64,000 bases of DNA, from positions 20,950,828 to 21,014,827 of the forward strand of contig NC_087076.1 of the NCBI RefSeq assembly GCF_026151205.1, written 5' to 3'. The translations under genes were made by a program, and so were the position numbers. This document shows positions 33,004-46,440 of the stretch, piece by piece; the stretch's first letter is position 1, and each line of letters begins with the position of its first letter. The stretch is from Bolinopsis microptera (taxonomy: Eukaryota > Ctenophora > Tentaculata > Lobata > Bolinopsidae). The notes under the pieces are model-generated. The model was not told the origin of the DNA and did no database searches. It was given only the letters and a program-made list of their open reading frames with translations.

Positions 33004-33625
33004 CAGAGGCGGCTCGTGGGAGCTGGCTGGCAGTTTTGTTGGGGGTCCAATCGATGGACTGGGGGGGGGGGGGGGGGGGGGGCTTGGGAGCCGGCTCAAG
33101 CTGATCCCTCCAAACTACCGATTACATTACACACAGGGCCTTGTAAATGTAATGTGTAACACTTTACAGGCGACAGCAAACAAAAAACAAAAACTTATAA
33201 CATGGGTGAAACAGGACACCACACGTGTACGATCTCAGCCGCGCAGTATCATATAGCAGTCAAATTGCAAAGGGTCCTGGACCCCCAAATCGAGGCAAAT
33301 CATAATAGATTACCTGTAGTGGGATGCGCACGATGTGCTTTGTAACGTTTACAATTAACTATGTGTTAAAACTGCGCGGCTGAGTAGTCCGGAGGTAGGA
33401 TTGGACTCCCTACAACACAAAATTTCACGAAGATCATGCGTGCCAGCGTGCGCTTACATTAAAACGTATGATAGTAAATGAAGACCTTTATATTGCGATT
33501 TGTTATTTCCTAACACTATTAGTTATTACTAATTACTATTTCTATTTTAAGCACCACTCACCAGTCACCAGATAATAATTTTAAGGCGTCCACGGACGCC
33601 TGGACGCCCTCAATAGCCGCCTCTG
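33004..33625. mobile_element. Non-autonomous hAT-like DNA transposon with 8-bp target duplication
   Basis: The element starts CAGAGGCGGCTCGTGGGAG and ends AATAGCCGCCTCTG, giving an 11-base perfect terminal inverted repeat (CAGAGGCGGCT). It is flanked by exact copies of CGGTGAAC at 32,996-33,003 and 33,626-33,633. An 8-bp duplication and CAG-type ends are diagnostic of the hAT superfamily. At 622 bp and with no frame it cannot encode a transposase. It contains a G-run at about 33,061-33,082. Confidence 0.85.
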
Positions 33626-33633
33626 CGGTGAAC

Positions 33634-34798
33634 ATACTGCAATATTGGGCACGAAATAATTTGTAATTGTCTGCAGATCAGTAATCGTTTTAATTAAATA
33701 TCACCAATGTTATTATATAGCCAAACGACAATTTAGTTTTACCTTTTCCCGCGTTTCTTGTCTTTTTTAAATTTTATCGACTTTGAAAGTCGGTTGAAAA
33801 GTTGGTTGAAACAGAAATCGAAAAATGAAGAAACGTACGTCGTATCAAAAGAAACGTCAGTTGCAATTATTACTAACTAATAGGTAATATTCGACAAAAT
33901 AGAACAATATAATGTAAATGTAATTCAAACTATAGTAAACTGTACAACTCAGTTCAAATTCAGTTCACATTAACTTGTTAACGGATGATTTACCTGGGGA
34001 CCCCAGGCTATTATGTTCATAAACATAATAAAGATTTGGCGGAATGACAGGCTGAGCGCCGCCCAGTAAACGGATGATACTCGTAAAATATTTGTTCCAA
34101 ATATTAGACCGTCGACGGACGAGTCCAACTCCAACTCGGCGTGCGTCTGGTAGGTTATTATTATATAAACCTACAAACAACTTGAAAATGAAATGTTAAG
34201 AACTGAGAACACAACAATTTAAAAATTAGCGGTTAAGATTTTTATAAAGTGATACCGTTTTCTATAGTTTTGATTGTCACACGTTGTAAACTCGCCGCAC
34301 GCAAGTGCCCTTTCCGCCCGAAACACTAAGTGAAATGAAAAAGGGGGTCACGACGTGATACAAAGTTTTGATAATTCTGCAATTGCCATATCAGTATGCA
34401 AGCTCTACATGCTATAAGTATAAATATAAGTATAATTATAAGTATTACAGTAGTTCTCAATCCTGACCACCAATTTTAAATCAGCCGTGTGTACTATTGA
34501 ACGAGTACCGTTGACCTTGTAGCTGCATTGTTATAAAATTATCTGAATGCTGAAGCTGGAGAGCATATTAGGTTTCAAAACATAGAACATGTAACTGATA
34601 ACGTCATTCAAAGTATAACATGTTTAGTATTATAGTGACAGTGTACTAGCTGTGTAGGTGGTAGGTTGATGATGATATTAATTATGATCTGGATCATCAC
34701 TAATTACATGCGCTACTACCAGCTACACTGGACGATCACGTGGGTACTACATACTAAGTTTAACACGTTCTCTAAATGGCTCTGACGTTTACCTAACC
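33634..34798. other. Intergenic, with inverted family C and B fragments
   Basis: Family C lies inverted at about 34,107-34,175 (GACCGTCGACGGACGAGTCC ... CTGGTAGGTT), and a family B fragment lies inverted at 34,336-34,366. No gene recognised. Confidence 0.45.
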
Positions 34799-34893
34799 AT
34801 TTGATTGACGATGTCAATCCGTCGAGATCGTTGCTCTGCGAAGCAAGAATGCTAGTTTGCGCGGCGCGTCGAAGCGGCGAAGTCCTCCAACCT
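34799..34893 (+). repeat. GC-rich dispersed repeat, family D
   Basis: Runs from TTTGATTGACGATGTCAATC through CGAAGCAAGAATGCTAG to GGCGAAGTCCTCCAACC. Its reverse complement is found at 63,119-63,215 and its left half, direct, at 63,034-63,110. Non-coding. Confidence 0.7.
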
Positions 34894-36749
34894 AACCATA
34901 AATCATGTATTTTTTGCCACTGTAGCCGCAGGCGCGCTTGTTTACTGATTACCTGTTTCTCTGTTTTGAGTGTTTTAATTTGAACAGGAAGTACGCGGCG
35001 TTCGCCGGGGTGACACAATTGACAATGCAACAATACACTACAACTACAAGGCTCGTCCCAGTAGTACATTGCACCTATAATGCCCATTTGGTGTATAACT
35101 TTTTGTCCTTGACTGCTTGTTTGGTTTTGGAAGGACAGGTAACTTACGCGCGGGGCAAGGAATGTGCATGCCTGGAAGCTTTTGCACACACCGAAACGCT
35201 AGTTCAGTTAAGTTTTTAGAGACATGAAGGCTCACATGAGTCCATTTTGTGCATTATGAAAATGTTTATAATGACTCTCCAATAAGTTTTGTAATAAATG
35301 GCATAAAATTGAAATTTTTGTTTAACTGAAATTTTTGTTTAATCAAAAATTAATTGTATTTTTCAGTACGGCAGATAATTCGCTACTTTTGGTGATGATA
35401 AATGGGCAGGTTGAGAGCGCCAACTTCCCACTTTACGACGATCTGTATTATTATTGTATTGTAGAGCCAGTGTGGTTTATGGTGCTGACTGGCTACTACT
35501 ACTAGTATCAGGTTAGATCTCTTGCCAACCCATTGTTTTTAAAATCTCTCTTCGGTATTTATTTAATAAGCTTTTTTGTTAAAGCCCAACGCCATTTTGA
35601 TGTTCATTATTCAAATTATTTTCTATTATATTAATTTATATTAATTTTTGTGCTATAGAAGTAAAAAACAAATTGTATCTAGAGTACTGTTTACATAATT
35701 ATCAACATCAAACTTACTTATATTGAAACATGTAATGATCAAATTTGGGGTTAGTGGCAAAATGGGGTTGTCTTTCCACCTTAGTTCTAATTCTATTTCG
35801 TTTCCCATTTTTTCTGTTTTTTGACCGAAATCAGGCAAATGTGTTTAACTCTAATAATTAACTCTACTTGACGGCAATCCATCCTTAAATTTGACAAATC
35901 CTGGAACTAGAAGCTTACATTGATGATGCCTTGTTGATGAGGGAGAGTCTCAGTGCTGATGTATTGTTTTTGCAGTAATTTTTAAAACTGATTGAGTTGT
36001 TACAATTTTAATGAGATCAATTCCGCGAATATCGCAAACCGAGATATGGGCAATTTAGTTCATTTTTTGTGGTTTTTTCGCCTTAGTATCCACATTTAAA
36101 CAGATATAAAGCTATAACTTACAGAGAATGTGTAGTTTAGGCTAACCTTTCATACAAAGTAAGTTTCATTCAAAAATATTGATATTTGACCAATTTATGG
36201 GACGAAATCTGCCAAATTTGGTGCGTATGCCCAAATATGGGCATATGGTTTTTGGCTCATAACTCAGTCATTTTTTGTCCAATCTTGATGAAATTTTATA
36301 TACGAGGTCAAGAGACCACTAGCTACAAGTAGAGCAAACCTGGGTTTTGGGTATGTTCAGGGTATTTGGCTAAATTGGGCCTAATTTGGACCAAATATGG
36401 GCGTGGCTGCCCTGCGTGCACCGTTTGGCGGTTGGGGTCCGGGACCCCCTCAAAAGTTTGGACACTGGTCCTAGTTTGTTGGTCAACTGCTATCTCGAAA
36501 TCAAGTTTCACAAAAAAACCCTTCGTGACATTTTATTGCCGAAGTCGACTTTAATAATGTTGATGGTTTCTAATTAAAACATAAATGTAATGGTTTAAAA
36601 ATCAACATTCTAACATTCTGGACGCTAACTTCAATTTGTAAGAAGAAAAATTAAATAATTACGAAACCCAAAAGTAAAATATTCCCGGTTTAAATTCTTC
36701 ATGCATGCTAAAACTGTAGTTCAAAAAATTGTTCCAGACTATTCATCGC
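34894..36749. other. Intergenic, no gene recognised; partner of the palindrome loop
   Basis: Positions about 35,730-35,840 are the diverged reverse complement of 45,360-45,470 in the palindrome loop (AATGATCAAATTTGGG against CCCAAATTTGATCATT). The open frames at 36,323-36,577 overlap on both strands and show no recognised domain. Confidence 0.45.
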
Positions 36750-37019
36750 CTTTTGGAAGCAACACTCTGAAAATAAAACACGGTGGTTGTATAAAGGACC
36801 CAAATAATGGGAAACTACTTTTAACCCCCCCCCCCCCCCCTTTCCCCCCTACCTATAATGAAATCAAGCTTAACGAAAGTTTAGAGAAAGTGCCCTTATG
36901 GGCGTACTATAACTTACTGTCCTGGGATTTTTTAGGCAAATAATATAATGTGGAATCACATCTATTGTTGTTGATGTTTTTGATTTGATCTTGACTTCTG
37001 CATTCAAAGCACTAGTTGA

Positions 37020-38345
37020 TGGCGATTTCCTGACCAAATGGAAGTACCTAAACATCGTGCCTGTTCCCAAAGAAAGGGAATTTGACCAAAGTGGATAACT
37101 ATAGAGGGCTATTCTATGACATCATATAGTGAGTTAGACTCTCAATAATGTTGTTAATGAACAGGATCACCCTGCCATGGTAGACTTTTAAGGATCAATC
37201 AGACGGATTCTGAGTGGAGTTGGTTCAACAACTAGTCTTATTCTTGGCCTAAGATTATGACTAGTTGTAATATGATTTCTAAGAAGGCATTTCGACATGG
37301 ACAGCGTGCAACCGCTGGTATCCTCATGAAGATCCTCCTGGCATATGGAATTCCCAAGGAGATAGTAGGCCTTTGATATACTAAGATTTTATGCAGTTAC
37401 ATTGCTCGTGTGTTACCGAGGATGGTCTGAGTGAGCATTCTTCATTCTAGCAGGAGTGTTGTTGGGAGACATTTGGGCCCTAACCTATTCTAATGCGTAA
37501 TTGACTACATTATGAGGTGTCCCTATGGGGTAGGGACTTTGGTTTACTCTACACCCTAGAAGAAAGCCGTCGCTATCCGGCAGTCAAGGTTCACTGAGCG
37601 GCTTTGCTGACGACCTTGATCTTATAACAGATAGTGTTGCGGAGGCCAAGATTTCTCAGGAGTCTGGGAACTGGCAGCCAACTCAGTGGGACTTCCACCT
37701 ACATGGGGAATCAAACATATGAGTGATGATAACCGCACATCTGGTTGTGGGAGTGGGAAGAACATTGAGAAAGTCGATGACTTCGTATAATTGGGTAGTT
37801 GAATGAAGGAGTTCGGAGAATGGACTTCGAAGTGAGGGGAAAGCTAGGCATTGGGGAGGTGTGACCAGATGAAGCTTGTATGGAAGTCGTTATTGCGTAG
37901 AGATCTCAAGATACGCTGTTCGTGGCTACAGTCGAGTTCCATTCTTCTATTTGGCTCTGAAACATGGACTGTCAGAACAGACCCTCGCAAAACGTTTGAT
38001 GGATGTTATTCGAGGATTGCTGAGGATGGCCACTGAACATTGGACTGGAAAAGTGCGGCAGACTAACGCCTTTGTGTTATGGACACTCATCAGGATCTGA
38101 TAAGATAGCTGCACGGAGGATGTGACTCGCAGGTCATTTAGCCAGACTGAAGAACTATGTGGTCATCACTTCTCTTCTGGAACCCCTTTAGGAATCGATC
38201 GTAGGGGAAGGACTACATCTCACATACATTGTCATCCTTCGGAAGGTAAGGGCTGACGACAGCAAAGAGATTAAACAATACTCATGCTGGTTAGACAGAT
38301 TTGGAAGAAGGATATTTCTGTTCGGACGGTGAAGCCGCCCTAAGT
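37020..38345 (+). pseudogene. RTE/L2-like LINE reverse transcriptase, broken copy in left arm
   Basis: Pieces in changing frames follow LINE order: VDNYRG near 37,090, a LRINQ..F stretch near 37,190, KKAF near 37,285, MKILLAYGIPKEIVG near 37,325, GVLLGDIWA-like text near 37,450, GFADDLDLITDS at about 37,595-37,635 (the catalytic FADD motif is readable), VWKSLLRRDLKIR near 37,880 and FGSETWTV near 37,950. The C-terminal end, with DRFGRR, is near 38,300. Each open piece is only 20-70 codons, broken by indels. It matches the minus-strand copy at 52,740-54,190. Confidence 0.75.
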
Positions 38346-39234
38346 CGCAGTAAGTCGAGGATATTGTTGTATAATATCTTCCAGTCTATGACTTTGTATT
38401 GGCTATATCAAAGTATATTATTGTTTCATCCTTGAGGTCCCATATATATCACTTTTGTTAGTCCGGTATCAGTACTGTGCTTAGGATTTTTGAAGTAGTT
38501 TTGTCGGTCGTTGTACCATCGTGTCTTGAAAGATTTTCTCTTTCTGATTGCTTCTCTAGGATGATTTGTTGTGTCTTTTGAGTAGCATTTCCAAAATGGG
38601 CATGCAGAAATAGTTTTTTTAACAGGATTCCTAGTGATGATTATGTGTAACGGTAGGTTTTTTCGGGAAATCTTAATCAATGAGGGCGAAGAACTTTCTT
38701 CGATGTTGGTTGAAACGTTTGCGCTGAATTAATGGGGGGATTGTACAATAGGATGTTTCCTCTTCCGTGATCTCTTTCTCTTTCGTTGTGTGGGTTATGA
38801 TGTTTGCCGAGCTGCCTCCAGAAACATCCTCTAGATTAGTCACAGACAGAGGAAAAAATGCGTAACCATCCGATAGGGCCAATGTTGTTACCACGGGTGG
38901 TAATAGACGTTAAGAATCGATAAAATTTATGTACGATCAGAACCCTGAAAGTTGGAACATCCTTCACGATACTTATCCTTTATAACGCAAAAAGAGAAGA
39001 TTGGTAAATAGTGGTTCGAACGGATGAGGTTGAAAGAACCATTGCGCACTACTGCAGGCTCTCTTCATATGGTTGATGCCACAAAGGAGATATATCTGTT
39101 GGAGGAATGTTGAATCGGAGTGATGGAGTTATACGAACTCGTTAGTGATATAATTTATATTATAACCTTAATCTCTCAAGACACGTCTTTTTGTTTTCGG
39201 GAGACTCTGCGAGCAAACCTTGATGGATTAACGA

Positions 39235-39575
39235 TAATAACTTACACTCGACTGTCACATGACTTTTTTCAACCGTTATTTAGTTGGTCCGGAACGACTA
39301 TCGAAACCTTAACCCTCTATATGATCCCAACCTAACCCCATTCTTAACAAAAGCATATGCTGATACTTAACCCTAAGAAAATTTAGACTAACTTCCTTTT
39401 GACGGTCATATCTCGTGATCGCAGGACAGTTTTTTCGCCAATATCTCGTCAGGGGAGCATTTAACCTTTTATGTGATGTGGGGTGTTTCGAATTAGCGTC
39501 CGATAATACACGATTGCAGGTGGTTTTAATGTCGTGGGCCATTTTAGAACAATCTCAAAGATCAAACTGTACAGG
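39235..39575 (+). mobile_element. Copy of the 4.2-kb MITE-like element (left arm)
   Basis: ACACTCGACTGTCAC, AACAAAAGCATATGCTGA, CAGGGGAGCATTTAACC and TTTTAGAACAATCTC follow in the same order as at 4,300-4,660. The left inverted terminus appears to be absent. The partner copy is at 51,515-51,845. Confidence 0.6.
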
Positions 39576-42500
39576 TGATTAAGTACGCTCGAACCTTGAT
39601 CCGTTCTTTGAGTTCGGTGATGATCATCTTAAGTGGGGCGCGATAGAGAAGGTAGAGGTTTTTTATTGTTTTTTAATGGAACTGATGGTGTGGAGGCCAC
39701 TGGCAGGGCGGTCGGTTTATCAGCTGGTCAAAATGTTCTTCAAATGGTGTAATGGTGATGGTGAGTCAGTGAAGCACCACTCTAATAGTTAACTTTATTA
39801 ATTGGACCAATCATATCAAATGAAGTATCAAAAATTATCAGTAAATAATTAGTAACCGATTCTTGTCTTCAGAAAACTGATCAGTTGATCAAGCGGACTC
39901 TCGACATAAAGTTTCCGACTGCTCAGTTTTCACCATTAGGCTTTTGACATGAATAAACACTATTATCGATATTGACCGTGTGCTAGAGGCGGGTGATTGG
40001 TTGATCAGTTCGAACATCCCACTGTCTTTTAAGGAGACCTTGAAAGTTATCTTATACAGATCTAGTTAGAGAAACCGAAATGTTTGATGATTTGATGGAC
40101 AAGCCTTGTGCTAGTTTTGTTGGTTCAGTGAATAAAGAAAGTCTTACGGTTCTTTCCATTATAATCATACAGCATTTATTTTAACCCGGTTCAAAGTTGA
40201 TATGATAGGCCTAATCGGGGTCATGAGGGCATGGATTTTGGTGATGCTTAAAAACATGATGTTCTTATCATTATATATGTACTAGGAAGGCATGAGAGTG
40301 TCTGGTCGAGGTAGCTAGTTATATTAGCACGGAGTGGCTCTATTAACCTCTAAGACACAATTTGTGGGAAAAAACAAAGTTTAGATTGAAAATTATGATT
40401 TTTGATAAGAAAGCATTTTACATCAGTTAATGGGTAAGATTGATGCAATGATCAACTTATAACTCACCAGAATGTGTGTCTGGATCGTTCGTGTGTATTT
40501 TCCGAAAGGTTATAAAAAGAAAAATGGTAAGAGTTACGGAACTGGCTTATTTCGTATAGTGTCACAAACTCGACGAAGCCCATATGCAAATTTTTTTTAC
40601 ATAATCGGCCAGCGTAAGTGCTTAATTGATGGTTTTGTCTATTAATTGAAAATTATGGAAGTGGCCACTCAATTGGCTCACTTTCTCTTCCTCATTTGCT
40701 ATCTTTTCTTTAATGACACTGTTGATTGTAGCTTTGCGGAATTAGGTTCGATCCGAATGATATTAGGAGAATAGGGCATGATTGCGGTCTGTTTATAACT
40801 GTAGACAGGACAGTTCATACTTTCATTCGACAATGTTTTATGCGTGTAATACTTTCAGCTTATTAGAGGGGGGAGGGGAGCAATCTTTGCGGTCTGTTTT
40901 TTTTTTCATACGGACAATGTAATTGGGGCATGTTTTCAATATAAGGCGGGGCACGGTGGTGGGAGTTAATAAGAGGTTAATTTCTAATCGATTTGAATCG
41001 GGTTAAAGAGGGAGTGATGAGGGTAATAGTCGTGGTAGAGATATATTGGATACGTGGGGAACTCCAATAGAATTGCCGCCTAATGAGGGCTTTGACTCGC
41101 GGGTAATTTCTCCTTCCCATTTTTAACTGCGGGCAGTGAAATCCCGGCCGAACGGCCGAGTTTACATAGTTATTATATAATGTAGTAAGCACTCTGAGAT
41201 AACACGAATAATTTGACTATAATTTAACTACGAACAGTGGGAAATTATTTAATAAACAAAACTTGTAACTTTATGTATGACCCCTATATCATTTTTAGTT
41301 CCTAATAAATTTATCACAAATGACTAAATCTTTTGGCAAATATCTCGTATCGTAGTAAAATTTGTCAAAGCTTCATACTAATTGATGTGGTGCATTATAG
41401 TGAAGTCGAGTATACTATAAAGGTAAAAGAATAATCGGTTACAGAAATATGCAACGGCCCCCCCCCCCCCACAGAGTAAAACAGAAAGTAGACCTCGTGA
41501 GAAATTTAAGTATGAGTATTAGATAGTTATAAATTAACTTTTAAGTTATTATAGAATAAAAAGAAAATATGTAAAATGACCAATCTTTGTAAATTGATTA
41601 TTATGGATGTGGAGTCATACGAAAGGACAATTTTTTCAGTAAAAAAGCTACATGCACATATTTAATGAAGACAGAAACACCGTTTTTTTCTTCTTTTTTA
41701 ATCTTTTTTTCTTTTTTTCAAATTTAAAAGAAAAACGTTTAACAAAATTAAATCTATTGTTTTCTGAGGGAAGAAATCAAGTCAAGATTTACTTCCTTTC
41801 ACAAAAACCGTTTTTCCTGATTCAAAAATTCTTGAATAACCCAAAAGTTATCTAGTTTTTAAAATAACTCTCGTCAAGTCCTTTTGTCACTTCCGTCAAT
41901 GAATGACCAAATCCTGCGACTCTCCGTGACTCACTATCAAGCAGACTAATAACAGAATGATTACGGATAAGGAAAAAACTCGAGAGTAGTACATATCACA
42001 TCACTATAAGACCGCCCACCTCCATCTGGGCACCACCCAAAGAAAGGCCAGACTAGCCCAAAATACTACACATGTAATTTAGGATGGTCTTCTCTGACCC
42101 CTGCATCGATATAACATATTTTTCCTATTTCCCCTAATTAGCGATCTATGAGGTATGCAAGGTCTTGCTAGAATGATACGTAAGATATGGCAAATCCAAG
42201 CTTAAAGGAGGTTTGGAGGGGCATGAAATTGAGTGTGGCCTAAGTAAAAATAACAATCCTATCGGCCTTCCAAGATGTGGCTAGGGTTGACCGCAGCTAA
42301 GGATATTATATTGATCTCAATGACGATTTTTGCTCACATTTATCGACCTCTACAGATTCGTCGGTTTAAATTGTAATTTCCTGATAAGTGTTGGAAAGAA
42401 AGCATGATACCTTTCCCATACCCTATGATGATAATGAAGCACACCGAAAATGCTCCCTTTAGAACTTCTCAGGGAAAGTGTTTAACGGACTGAGTTTCAT

Positions 42501-44649
42501 TCGGGTCGTGATTCAGTATTTTATCTGCCTTCTTCCTCAATGAAACAATGTAGCATGATTTTTGGGGGCATAGAACAGGGAATGGATGTTAGAGGACCAG
42601 ACATCCGCCAGCTTAGTGTTTCAAGAAGAAGCAACACAGTTGCGATGCAGCACTTCCAAAAGTAAATGCTATGCAGGCTTGGATGTGAAAGAAATGTTGG
42701 TTTGAATCTTTTAGAAATTTTTGTTTGCACCAAAAACTCCAATTATTGTTTGTTTAATCCACAGCCATAATACTATGGATGAGCTCTTGAAAGTAGAATA
42801 CGTTTATGTTGGTTGGGGTCCACCGAGCAGATTATGGTAGAGATGTGGTTCATACAGTGAAATCAGAGCAAAGTGGTCATTATCTCCAATTTGCACGCCA
42901 TTGGAACAGCGCTAGTGTATGCTATACCTTCAAATTCATAAAGGATAATTGATTAAAGTCCCTTTCCTGGAATAAAGGGACCCCAATGCTCCTCAGGAAA
43001 CTTTATTGGGTGATTTCGCCGGGCTAGGTAAAGTTCAACTGCGTCACCTATCTTGTCTGCATCGCTAGTATAAGAAAACCTGTAATCTTTTTTGCCTCCA
43101 TATCGTAGTATTTGGGAGGGGCGCTGTTTATGGCTCGGCCTTTGTCCTGCATTATTGGATGATGATCTATTCACTATTTACTCGGTCTCGACTTGTGCGT
43201 GAATTTTTTATTTAACCGTTCTATATTCTAGGTGGCCCTGATATGGGGGTGCACGAATAAAATAAAACTTGCTCGGATTTCAAATTTTTGTATACATTGG
43301 TTTCTAAGGTGGGGAAAACTGTGGAATTTTCAAGAAAATACCAAATTTGTCATACCTTTTGGAATGTTCAAGTGTGTTTTGCCTAGTGTGCATTTTTGAT
43401 GGTGCGCGGCTTTTGGAGCATATATGTGTACGTGTAAAAGTCGCGTAATTTGATCGAAAATTCGTTGAATTTTTGTGTATTACCTCGTCATTATCTTCGG
43501 GGTTATGAACATCAATCATGCTGAAAATTTGTCAAAACTTTAATTCATACTTATCTGAGAACCTTATTTGGGTTGGGGAGATAATTGGCCTTGATTAACT
43601 TTAAAAGGTCTTATAAATGTCTAAATAGGTTTATATTCGTAGAAACACTCAAATTCTGACATTGAAATTGATCAAACTAATTTAGGTTCAATTAATAAAA
43701 CATAAGTGTTTACGTAAGTGACCAAATTTCAACCAAAATTGTTTTTATTTATGGGGGGGGGGAGTAATATTACTTTTTGATTGTTTCCGAAATATGTGCT
43801 GGCCGAAATACGAGTTACATGTGTAATTTACTATTAAAGTAATTTAGTACACTCTTACAATTTCAAAAAAAATCTATCATTCGAATGTTCGAGTTTAATA
43901 AATCTTTAAACACGGACCACGTACTCCAAACCGACAACGAAAATGAATTTACGCCAAAGGATTATTTAGTTTCTATACCTTTCGATTTATAATTTTTATG
44001 CTGGATAGTCTATTTTGTATATTATCATTAATGATGATTTCAATCATTTTTAAAATCAATCATAATCTTTATATTAATATAATAATTCATAAATTTACAT
44101 CCTAGAACAATTACATTGTGATTAGTTATACGATCCACCCCCCCCCATGGGGGTAAATCACTTAAACGGGGGTCGTATTCGGGTAATCCATGATAATACT
44201 AGGGGTGTTCACTATTACGGAATCAATTTTTTAGAATTTTTTCCCCCCTTCCGTATCAACCGTAATCAAGACCCAAACCCCCTCCCTCATGACAGCAATA
44301 TTACGCTATTCCATGTCCTGACACCACACTCCTCTGGACTTTTTTCCTTGAAATCTCTTTTCTCTACGTTTCATGCTACCCTGATCATGCTATCAGTATC
44401 ATGATGCTGCGATCGAAACGACCACACCATTTATTTGGTTGAGTATTTTGCGTCAAATAACCATTGACGTTAATGGGGACAGATCGTTATTGGCAGATAG
44501 AGTACGTTACATTTCTATCCCGAGCTTTACTTTCACTTACCTGTATGTTACTGGTATGTAAAAATTTAAGTTTTTTTTTTGATGTCACAAACTCCAATAT
44601 TCCTTGAGTTAATAGGGGCAGTTAATCTTCGTATCCCCATGTTAAATTG

Positions 44650-45200
44650 ATTTTGATAAATTTTATTGTGTTGATGGAATAATATTTATAAAATTATTTT
44701 TTTTTTGTTGCAATGATATTTTGTAGGACACTTGTGATGATGTTATGTCATAATCTTTACTGTACTTACTACTATACTACTTAACTTAGCTTTTAATGAG
44801 ATTATTTGCATCTCCTCTTACCACATCCCTCTAATTTGATAAGAAGTTTTGAATGGTTGATAGGTAGTCAAAGCTTAATTGCAGGTCAATGAATATTCCT
44901 TAAAACATGATTTTAAGTTTATGAGATTTCGTAGTTATAAAATCCTACAGAGCTAATTGACTGCATGAGGACGTAGAGTGAGATTTCCTAAATCCAAACT
45001 GTCTGGTTTCGAATAAATCCCTGGGCTCCCCCCGCCACCCTCCCCAAATCCGTATATTCTAGAATTATGGCTTTTCAAAATATTTTTTCTTACCGATGAG
45101 GACAGTGTGGAGATTGGACGGTAGTTTCGATTTCTTCTGGGTTACCTTTCTTATATTACAGGTGTTATATTTTACAGTTTTTAGGACTTCAGGAAATATA
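44650..45200 (-). pseudogene. CR1/Jockey-like LINE RT fragment, left-arm copy
   Basis: Read on the minus strand, this is the diverged counterpart of the plus-strand RT fragment at 45,940-46,440, including ATTCTAGAATATACGGATTT and the AGATTATGACATAACATCAT tail. It keeps no frame longer than a few dozen codons. Confidence 0.6.
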
Positions 45201-45354
45201 CCTTTGGTCATAAGGATATTGAAGTATTCGATAATTATGTGCAATTAATGAGATGACCTTTTTACTACACTTATGGGAAATGTCACTGGCTTTACCATTT
45301 TCGAACTCATTATGTTTTTCAATATTTCGTTCGAGGAGCAATTCTTCTAGGCCT

Positions 45355-45761
45355 AACATATTGCCTGATTTTGGTCAGATAACAGAAAGAAATGGAAGAA
45401 AACGAAATAGACTAAGGTGGAAAGAAACCCCATTTTGCCACAAACCCAAATTTGATCATTACTGATATAGTATGTTTGATTGTTGATATTGAACTGTGAA
45501 AAACAGAAGAAAACATGGCTAATTATTAACGAATCAGGGGAAAGCAAAAGAAGAGCAAAACCAAGCCCCCATTATCATGATTACCAAAGAATAGTTGATA
45601 GAAGAATAGTTGATAGAAGAGCTTAGAGGCAATTGCTAATGATTCAATGATTGGTTTGTCTTATTGCACCAAAGCTGATGAGACACGGAATAATTATTAT
45701 GGCTGCATATATTTCCATGTAAACTTTCATGACTTCCTGAACCCAAGAATGAAAATAATAT
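45355..45761. other. Loop of the large palindrome
   Basis: About 407 bases without an inverted partner in the other arm. Its first 115 bases are the diverged reverse complement of 35,730-35,840. A short direct duplication (AGAATAGTTGATAGA) occurs at about 45,588-45,618. Confidence 0.7.
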
Positions 45762-45939
45762 TAGGCTTGAAGATTGCTCTTCGAACGAAATATTTGAAAA
45801 TCATAATGAGTTCGAAATGGTTAAGGCCAGGTTTCCCATAAGGTGTTGTAAAAGGTTCATCTCATGTATTGCACATGTATAATTATCGAATTACTTCATT
45901 ATCCTTATGGACCAAGGTTATTTTCCTGATGTCTGAAAA

Positions 45940-46440
45940 AACTGGGTAAAATATAACACCTGTATTTAAGAAAGGTAACACAGAAGAAATCGAGAACTAC
46001 CGTCCTATCTCAACACTCGTCCGTCTTCGGTTAGAAATTTGAAAAGCTCATATTTTCTAGAATATACGGATTTGTTAGCTCCCAGGGAGTTTATACGAAG
46101 ACACAGTTGGATTTAGGAAATCTCATCTAGTTCATGAGTCTTTACTCTGTTAGATTTAACTACGAAATCTCTTAACTTAAGAATCATGTTTTAGGAATAT
46201 TCATTGACCTATGCAATTAAGCTTTTGACACATCAACATTAAAATTCTTATAATTAGAGGGATGTGGAGTAAGTCGGAGTTGCAAATTATCTCATTAAAT
46301 GCTAAGTAAGTAAGTATGTAAGTAAGTAAGTAAGATTATGGACATAACATCTCACAAGGTGTCTACAAAAAATTTCATTGCACTAAATAAAAAATATTTT
46401 AAAATAAAATATATTTTCATCAACTAATATTAATAAGTTA
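45940..46440 (+). pseudogene. CR1/Jockey-like LINE RT fragment, right-arm copy
   Basis: Opens PVFKKGNTEEIENYRPIS, the finger motif of LINE reverse transcriptases. Then come, in shifting frames, FGFRKSH-like and GIFIDL..AFD-like stretches (near 46,105 and 46,195), and a (TAAG)n-bearing 3' tail at 46,300-46,440 also seen at 3,045-3,200. Most of the RT is missing between the palm and the tail. Confidence 0.7.

Larger units (their letters stand above)
36750..45354. repeat. Left arm of 17.7-kb imperfect palindrome
   Basis: Collinear inverted matches to the right arm, sampled by eye: 36,752/54,409, 37,610/53,530, 37,970/53,150, 39,250/51,830, 40,050/51,000, 41,150/49,910, 42,390/48,650, 43,530/47,540, 45,310/45,800. 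The coordinate sum stays near 91,100 throughout. Differences are mainly single-base insertions and deletions scattered at high density. The arm holds broken LINE pieces, a copy of the 4.2-kb MITE and other unclassified DNA; no intact gene. Confidence 0.9.
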
